DNA of 64,000 nucleotides from Leidyana gryllorum EB-2025a (taxonomy: Eukaryota; Apicomplexa): NCBI GenBank assembly GCA_048772705.1, contig JBLWGC010000104.1:62001-126000 (forward strand), read 5' to 3'. Positions 57,381 to 64,000 of this stretch are shown piece by piece; the first letter of the stretch is position 1, and each line of letters begins with the position of its first letter. Both the position numbers and the translations under genes were made by a program. Under the pieces are notes generated by a model that ran no database searches, had not been told where the DNA came from, and saw only the letters and a list, made by a program, of their open reading frames with translations.

Positions 57381-58460
57381 ATGCACACCCAAAGCCCCAC
57401 GCCCTGCGTTATTGGCATTGCAGGCACTATAGCCTCCGGCAAGTCCACTGTTGTCACCGCTCTCCACCAACGCTTTCACCCTACTTTCATCATCAATGCC
57501 GATATCATTGCGCACGAGTGTTACGCTCCACGTAAGATGATTCACACCCACGCTCACACACACCACCACTTTCCCCACTGGCCGCTCAACTCGACGCTCT
57601 ACACATTGAATCTGCAGACACACGACTGAATTATTCGTTGGTCCAACTGTTTGGACCACAAATTCGCGACAATGGCGGCGGAATCAATAGGGCAGCGTTG
57701 GCTCGTGAGGTTTTTGCGGATGAGAGCAAGCGCCAAAAGCTGAACGAGCTCGTTTGGCCAGCGGTGGAGGAGTCCGTTTGGCGTAAGATCCAGGAGTTAA
57801 ACTGGGATGAAATCCCAGCTGGATCCTCCAAGCTTTTGACCAGAAGGGTTGTCTTCCTCGAGGCAGCCCTCCTGCTGGAGGCCGGCTGGTGAGTAATCAG
57901 ACTTGGAACTGTGCTTTGTCGGTGTTCGGTCGGGTGATCACTGCTAAAGTTGTAAATCCAAAGTAGACGGTGACGCTGTGTAACCTGGGAGCGATGGTTG
58001 CAGTGCGACTTGATTGTCAGGTGTCTGCGGCACGCACCGGACTGGCGTCTCCATGTGTGTGCTGCTGACTTTCTACACGTGTGGTGTGTCTCCACACCCC
58101 TGTTTATGAGTCTTTGAAGTGAATCTTCAATCGTGTTTCGTCTGACAGGGCCACCAAATGCGACCAGGTGTGGGTTTTAACCTCCGATTTAGCTACAGCA
58201 ATCAAACGGGGCCGCTTGCGAGATATGTCGCCTGAAGCTGTCGAAAATCGATGGAAAAGGCAACGTGACACTCTGGAACTCTCAATGAACCAGGTGAGCG
58301 GCAGCCGTAGCCGATCATCAATTTTGAAACATGACCCCCCCAGATTCAAGACTCCTCACACGAAATAGTGGACACTTCTAATCGGACAGTGGACGATGTT
58401 GTGGGGGTGTTGAGTAAGAGGTTGGAGCAATGCCAGCTGCTGTCTCAAATGAGTGCGTAG
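57381..58460 (+). CDS. DPCK: Dephospho-CoA kinase
   Basis: Last step of CoA synthesis (3'-phosphorylation of dephospho-CoA). Four exons, about 228 aa. The P-loop is GIAGTIASGKST and the acceptor-site motif INADIIAHECY follows directly. Then come RAALAREVFADESKRQKLNELVWPAV (LID helix region), VVFLEAALLLEAGW, VWVLTSD, and AVENRWKRQRD (the R-x5-Q-type R..RQ motif). The third intron (about 57892-58148, 257 nt) is long and contains ACACGTGT. The ATG at 57381 leaves only a few residues before the P-loop, normal for the family. Confidence 0.9.
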
Positions 58461-58499
58461 AAGTTTTTAGTTGAGTGAACAACCTTCCGTCTGTGCGAT

Positions 58500-59472
58500 A
58501 TGGCTCCCAAAAGAGATCCAATTTTGATTGCCGAAATGATGCCCAAGACGACCAATCCTTTGGTCGAGTCAATTCGACGCTCATTGGAAGCTGAGTCTGA
58601 ATCAGGGTCGAACGACGCTCCATTTGAGTCCACTTTACACTTGCGGCTGTCCCGGCAGCCCGCCAATGACAAGAAACCGGACCTCATATATCCTTATGCC
58701 CATCTACCAGCACGCGTTCACACATATAGGTATGCAGTCTATCGACACTGCGAGCGCATACCATGTGCTACCCGCATGGACATCTCCCTCCCCATTGTTG
58801 TTACCTCCCCATTGTCGCTACCTCCCCCCCCTCCCGCTATCCCACAGCATGGATTCTCGAAGTCTCGGACACACACACACACACACGCGTAGTGGTCCCT
58901 GAGACGGGTGGTCTCTTGAGGCGGACAGTGTGTAGAAACTCTCTCTTCTCGACAGAGGATACCCAACGAAAGGGGCAGAGGAGTTAAAGAAGGCTAAGAA
59001 GTGGAAGGTTCAAATAGTACGTGGCATGGGGAAGAATGGTGATCATCAGGGCTTGCTCCATCTATTCAGGTTAACCCGGCATGCGGCTCGCCGCCGTACC
59101 CACTGCCTCAGTTTCCTCAACAGGAAGTATTAGTGAGGGACAAAGGTGGCGACTATAAAGGATCAGCGCCATTAACACTCAATGGGAAGGAGGTGAGAGT
59201 GGTCGGGTGATTGTGATTTATCGTGCTTCTCTTTCAGACTAATAATAATAGCGGTGAAACGTGGCTGGTTGGAGATGAGAAGCCCCGATCGGAGTTCTTC
59301 TTCACGGCTGGGTATAAGGAAGGCTCAGCTGTACGGCTTCAGAAACCGTACACTGAATCTATCTACCGATCAGTCATTAGCGGTGAGTGCCCCCAGCGAT
59401 AAGTGAGGATCCATTTATTATCCTATAGGGACTCCTGTACCTGTGAAAGTCGTGAAAACGTCAATCTCCTGA
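58500..59472 (+). CDS. Hypothetical protein
   Basis: Five exons join in frame: MAPKRDPILIAEMMPKTTNP and onward to VHTYR, then (after an intron of about 220 nt with CA and CTCC repeats) GYPTKGAEELKKAKKWKVQI, NPACGSPPYPLPQF, TNNNSGETWLVGDEKPRSEF, and a final TPVPVKVVKTSIS. About 220 aa, basic, without membrane segments. Repeated Tyr-Pro and YK/KPYTESIYR patches suggest an extended, possibly cytoskeleton-associated protein, but no family is recognised. Confidence 0.62.
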
Positions 59473-59566
59473 TGAGCCTTTTTAGTCGGTAGAATCTCCA
59501 TTACCATCGAAACCTCTCTGCCACGATTTGATCGAATCCGCTTGAGAAAAAATTTGAGCTCCCAAC

Positions 59567-61147
59567 ATGGCCCGGAGCGGAAGCAAAGTCGACCCCTCAG
59601 AGCCTGTAGTATTTGACTCCTCTTCAGGATGCGAGGTGAGTGCCGTTTTCGGCCGTACTATGATGAAACTCCGTCAATAGGTTGTCACCTCCTTCGAGGC
59701 CATGGGTCTTAAGCCCGAAATCCTGCGAGGTATTGTGCAGTATGGACTGGAGAAACCCTCGGCCGTTCAGCAACGGGCTATCAAACCCATTCTTCAAGGT
59801 CGAGATGTTATTGTTCAGTCTCAGTCGGGAACGGGAAAGACGGTCGTCTTCTGCTTGGGCGCCCTTGAGACAATCTCGACGGCCAAAAAGAGTCCACAAG
59901 TACTCATTCTCTCTCCCACAAGAGAGCTGGCCGAACAGAGTCAGAAAGTTTGCCTCGCGCTTGGCGAATACCTAAACGCGCAAGTGCATTGCTGCACTGG
60001 AGGCAAACGAATGGTAGACGATATCAAGGCCTTAGAAGCGGGAGTTCACATTGTCTCGGGCACTTGTGGTCGGGTATACCACATGATTTACGAGCGACAC
60101 CTCTCGACGAGGTAAGTGTCCGAGAGACATTCATTCTCTCTCAGCGCGAACTGTCCATCCCTCTGCTACCCTACACAAAAGGCGACCAACATAACTCCCC
60201 CCCTGCGACACACAATGTTAGCGGAACTAAAAGAGTTGGTTGACTTGTTGGTGGGGCAGAGGAGGGATGGATGGATGGATGGGAACGCGTTGCTGTGACT
60301 ACGTGACTATCTGACTGTGTGGTTCCTCCTCTCGCGTCAACTTGTGTCTGTCTGATCGATTGGGCTCCGATAAATGATTCACTTTCTTCTCCTGCAGAGA
60401 GATCAAGATGTTAGTTATGGATGAAGCTGATGAGCTGTTGAATCGGGGTTTCAAGACGCAAGTTTATGAGATATATCGTTACTTGCCGCCTCAGACTCAA
60501 GTGGTGTTAGTGAGCGCCACCTTACCCAATGAAGTGTTGGAGATGTCAACTCAATTCATGAACGAGCCGTTCCGAGTCCTGGTCAAACGTGATGAACTCA
60601 CGCTGGAAGGCATTCGGCAATTCTTTGTTGCCGTTGAGAAAGAGAGCTGGAAATTCGATACCTTGACTGACCTGTATGATACGTTAACGATCACACAGGC
60701 AGTCGTGTTCTGCAATACTAAGAACAAGGTGGACTGGTTGGCGGGGAAAATGCTCGCTATGAACTTCACGGTGAGGAGGCTGGTAGCACATTGCAAAAAC
60801 GCATCGTTTGTCTGTTTTAGGTACTGAAGATGCATGGTGATATGCCGCAGCAAGAGCGGGACGTGATCATGGAAGAGTTCCGGAGGGGTGACAAACGCGT
60901 TCTGATAACAACGGACGTATGGGGTCGCGGTCTGGATGTTCAGCAGGTCTCACTTGTAATCAATTATGACCTGCCGAACAACCGTGAGCTCTATATACAT
61001 CGAATTGGCCGATCGGGTCGTTACGGACGGAAGGGTGTGGCCATTAATTTCGTAAAGAATGATGATGTGCGTATTTTACGAGATATCGAGCAATACTACT
61101 CGACTCAGATTGATGAAATGCCAATGAACGTCACTGACCTCATCTAA
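59567..61147 (+). CDS. EIF4A3: DEAD-box RNA helicase eIF4A-III (exon-junction complex)
   Basis: Four exons, about 399 aa. Q-motif ([27 protein letters not shown]), motif I SQSGTGKT, Ia PTRELA, II DEAD (in [16 protein letters not shown]), III SAT, then [62 protein letters not shown], ending [20 protein letters not shown]. The last segments are the eIF4A-III type rather than eIF4A-I. Motif Ib reads GTCGRV where TPGR is otherwise nearly invariant. The 284-nt intron (about 60114-60397) splits before the DEAD motif. It would clamp spliced mRNA, in keeping with intron density here. Confidence 0.96.
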
Positions 61148-61180
61148 AATTCTGTTAGAACGCAAAAACATAAACTCGCC

Positions 61181-62472
61181 ATGCAGGCTGACCGCGCTGG
61201 CAGAACCTTGAGCCTGGTCGCCGTAGCGGCAGTAATTGGAGTGATTGCGGGGACTGTGATAGGCCGCCAGGTCAAGCAATACCGAAAGAGAGGGGCCATT
61301 GGGACCCCAGAGGACCTGGTTGCATTTGAAGAAGCACAAGGACAATCCACTGATGTCCCCGAAAATGCTAATCATGGGTGTCCAGGGGTACAGAGCACTG
61401 ACGCCGGCCTTGATCCGGCGTGCCAAGGGTGTCCTAACCGGTCCCTTTGTGCGTCAGGACAGGTAAAGCTCCTCTTACGCCGACTCTTTCTTTCTATTTC
61501 AATACGATCTTATCGTCAGGCTAGTGAAATGTCACCACACATAGCGCAAATTGCAGCCAAGATGGTAAACATTAAGCATAAGGTGAGTGGCTAACGCACG
61601 TGTGTGTCACTTGGAGACATCGCAAATGGCAGATATTGGTGCTGTCCGGAAAGGGCGGCGTGGGAAAATCAACTGTTTCATGTCAAATCGCATGGGAGCT
61701 ACAGAGCCGTGGGCTTTCTGTGGGCTTGCTGGACATTGATATCTGCGGACCAAGTGTGCCAAAGATGACGGGTATGTCTAGTTGAGCACTTTCGGACTGC
61801 ATTGTTTTGATCCGTTTCGTCATACAGGAACACACGGCCATGAAGTACGGTCGTTTGGTGAAGGGTGGTTGCCTGTGTGCGTGAATGAGAATTTCTGCGT
61901 AATGTCAACTGGATATCTATTGCCCAACGACGACGGGGCAGTGATATGGCGAGGGCCGAAGAAGAATGGACTGATTCGTCAGTTCCTCAGTGACGTTTAT
62001 TGGGGCGATTTGGATTATCTTATTGTGGATACTCCGCCGGGGACGTCGGACGAGCACTTGTCGATTGTGACACTACTGGGTGCTGCGGGAGTTGACGGCG
62101 CGATTGTGGTGACTACACCACAGGAGGTGTCATTGCAGGATGTGCGCAAAGAGATTAACTTTTGGTGAGTGTCATTTTTGACAGGCAGGTGGGAATGTTT
62201 TCTGCAGCAAGCAAACCCAGATCAAAGTGTTGGGCGTGATTGAGAATATGGCCGGGTCTGTTTTTGCTTCTCTGGATCCCGAGGCAGCTCGGAGGACATG
62301 TCAGAAGATGGAGGTCCCATATGCGGGGGCTATAGAACTTGACAGTGCAGTGCTTGCTGCTGGCGAGAAGGGGATGCAACTATCGGAAGGGTCTGCTGCG
62401 GCGAAGCAGTTTAAGATCGCTTTGGATGCTTGTTTACAGAACATGGACGTTCGGAAGCCGTCGTCAAGTTAG
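61181..62472 (+). CDS. NBP35: NBP35-type cytosolic Fe-S scaffold ATPase with N-terminal membrane anchor
   Basis: Five exons, about 356 aa. Residues about 10-30 ([19 protein letters not shown]) are a transmembrane helix absent from yeast/animal NBP35 but reported for the apicomplexan protein, which sits on the outer mitochondrial membrane. The N-terminal cluster motif is intact (C-x13-C-x2-C-x5-C: GCPG...[11 protein letters not shown]). The Walker motif is [11 protein letters not shown], with [39 protein letters not shown] and [15 protein letters not shown]. After ENMAG the expected CPxC bridging motif is missing: the text reads [17 protein letters not shown]. It acts early in cytosolic/nuclear Fe-S protein assembly. 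The final 9 coding nt overlap the antisense gene. Confidence 0.94.
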
Positions 62473-62804
62473 CATGTCCTTATAACGGTCAGACGCGAGA
62501 GGTCTGTGGGAGGGGGCCTGCGTGGGCTGGTATGTATGCGGGAAGAAGGTGGGGAGACACACAGAGATATGCAATGCACGTGCCGGGTACTATGGACACT
62601 CACTTTCTTATCTCGAGCTGCAGCCATTTGTTGTACGGCTTGATCGGACAGATTTCCACGTCGTTGATTTTCGTTTGCTCGAGCCTCTGCCGCTGCAATT
62701 ACAAGTCTTCTCCTTTCGTCGGCGTCATGTTTCTCGGTCAGTGCAGTTTTGGATTGCTGATTCGACGTGGACTTGCGCTTGAACAGTTTTTTCAGCGAGT
62801 GCAT
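62464..62804 (-). CDS. Small p97/VCP-interacting (VIM-motif) protein, SVIP-like
   Basis: Two exons (about 62804-62604 and 62517-62464) give about 85 aa. A basic N-terminus (MHSLKKLFKRK) is followed by DERRRLVIAAAEARANENQ, which fits the VCP-interacting motif (R-x5-AAxxR) of SVIP, gp78 and VIMP, then a helix (LSDQAVQQMAAARDKK) and a short tail ending KDMLT. SVIP-type proteins bind the p97 N-domain and tune ER-associated degradation. The match is a short motif, so the function is tentative. The stop overlaps the NBP35 stop on the other strand; the ATG is 19 bp after the next gene's stop. Confidence 0.55.
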
Positions 62805-62823
62805 ATTGGATCTGAGTCTGTTT

Positions 62824-64000
62824 TCAGAGCGCCAGAGCTCGGAACGGTTTCCACACTGCAGATGTATATAGATTTTGGGAATAAAATACACGGTCTGCTC
62901 ACAGAAATCTGGTCCCACTTGAGGCCACCGTAAGCCAGGCGTTCGGTACCAGCGTTTGTGATAGTGTCCGCTCCAGACGAGTGCTGCCGCGACTACGGCG
63001 ATGTGTACAGTGTATACGATGAGCGATTTGTATATTCCGGTAGCTAAACTCAAAAGAAGTGCTTTTGTCTATAATGAGTGAAAACTCACTACCGCCCAAA
63101 AGGTATTGCATTCCTTGGTGAAGGGACCAGTACGCCTCCTCAAGACTATCAGAGGTGGCTTGCATTTGGAATGTGTCAAAATCGCGGCCCAGATCGCCTA
63201 GACGCAGATAAATCAAGTCCAGATTGGAGCTCCATAATTCGGAAGACTCCACTACTTCCATTCGGCTTTTTGAGATTAAGCATGAGTGTTCCTTCACAGC
63301 AGCCTTCCACATCTCACCTCCCCGTGTCTCCAGCTTGGAGACGGGTAATGCCTCAAGCGCTACCAGGGAGGTCTTGGAGACCTCTGAACCAGAGGGCTCC
63401 AAGCAGTCTCGAGGTGTCAAAATGGCTTCCGCAGTATTTGCCTCTAAATCGACGTTCGCATCCGCTTCATGTGTAACCACCAAGTTATCGGGATCAGCTT
63501 CGATCCTAATCAATCAATTCGTCACAGTGTCGATCCACTCCCCAGACACTCACTCTCTTAATTTCTCAAGTTCGGCTGCTGTGGGAGGCGGTGCGAATCG
63601 CGCCTTTAGGCGTTGCATTTCTCTATCGTGGGGAAGATTAAACGTGACGAGGCACCTGTCGTCCCCGACGTCGACTGAACGCCACGACCCATCCCTAGAC
63701 TTCAGCCCAACGGGATACAGGCAGCGCTGACCTTCAACGCAAGTCGCTGGAAAAGCGCGGTAACGACTCAAACATTGGAGATCTGAATCGAAAGATATAA
63801 ACTTCGACGACGACTGTCCTCAAATTCGACACTCACGTGGTCCTAGTTTCTGATCCACCAAGAGACACTCCTTTATCCATTTCCGGCAGGTCCCGACACG
63901 TGCTGCGCCCGCCCCATTGAGGGGTTTGGAGCAAGTGCCTGAACATAAAGCGACAGCGAGGAAGAGAATCGCGGCTACCAGGACAAGAAAGGCCAGGGAT
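62824..64000 (-). CDS. Signal-peptide membrane protein with cysteine-rich N-terminus, partial at 5' end
   Basis: At least five exons; the first runs off the window at 64000. The N-terminus is hydrophobic (AFLVLVAAILFLAVALCSG), then cysteines in GTCSK, TCRKWIKECLL and, after a splice, LQCLSRYRAFPATCVEGQRCLYP. A long hydrophilic helical part follows (DREMQRLKARFAPPPTAAEL, LRLGDLGRDFDTFQMQATSDSLEEAYWSLHQGMQ). A C-terminal transmembrane region (GIYKSLIVYTVHIAVVAAALVW) leads to a short basic tail, which splices to FLWKPFRALAL and stop. The layout (Cys-rich region, helices, membrane segments near the end) loosely recalls KAR5/GEX1 nuclear-fusion proteins, but the match is weak. The join at about 63090-63060 is ambiguous. 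Confidence 0.6.

Noticed and set aside
1-64000. tRNA, rRNA, CRISPR arrays and transposons
   Set aside because: No tRNA B-box with a foldable cloverleaf, no rRNA core sequence, no spaced direct repeats of CRISPR type, and no transposase or reverse transcriptase was seen. CA, CTAC and CTCG tracts are simple repeats.

Overview
The window is nuclear DNA from a eukaryote, read here as an apicomplexan or close alveolate relative. The evidence is an ISP-like dually acylated PH-fold protein (inner membrane complex type), an NBP35 with an N-terminal membrane anchor (described for Toxoplasma), an alpha-glucan water dikinase (amylopectin turnover, kept in coccidia, Cryptosporidium and gregarines) and SepSecS (selenocysteine synthesis). 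A gregarine-like genome would fit the compaction, but no species can be named from the sequence alone.

Gene structure is very compact. About 35 protein genes lie on both strands. Most are split by uniform introns of about 40-60 nt with GTGAGT/GTAAG donors and TGAC/TAAC-like branch sequences just before the acceptor AG. Intergenic gaps are often below 70 bp: 1 nt at 44943, 3 nt at 7577-7579, 5 nt between divergent starts at 57376-57380, and a 9-nt antisense overlap at 62464-62472. Exon joins were made by hand from frame continuity and family conservation, so single junctions may be off. Only about 18.3-28.3 kb is loose, with long introns, microsatellites and roughly 1-kb spacers around an RRM protein gene and a hypothetical gene.

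Layout. 1-10.4 kb: aspartic protease (partial), kelch/coiled-coil protein, SepSecS, PH protein, secreted protein, glycerophosphodiesterase. 10.6-17.9 kb: dienelactone hydrolase, NIPA-like transporter, multi-C2 protein, ISP-like protein. 18-27.5 kb: hypothetical, RRM protein, hypothetical. 28.3-35.6 kb: cullin and a giant helical protein. 35.6-42.2 kb: UDP-GlcNAc pyrophosphorylase and glucan water dikinase. 42.3-43.3 kb: SmD2 and a hypothetical. 43.4-49.3 kb: an extracytoplasmic-protein cluster with two tandem paralogous cysteine-rich type I membrane proteins, a secreted integrin-beta-like I-domain protein, a mucin-like membrane protein and a tiny membrane protein. 49.4-64 kb: RAD23, COPI beta', CCCH zinc finger, AT-hook protein, dephospho-CoA kinase, hypothetical, eIF4A-III, NBP35, a small VIM-motif protein and a membrane protein running off the end.

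The strongest candidate for something undescribed is the 43.4-47.3 kb cluster. It combines a new two-member cysteine-rich receptor-like family, with a conserved cytoplasmic tail, and a secreted integrin-beta-like domain protein. Other points worth checking are an NBP35 without its CPxC motif, a TCGR-for-TPGR change in eIF4A-III, and a dispersed ACACGTGT palindrome.
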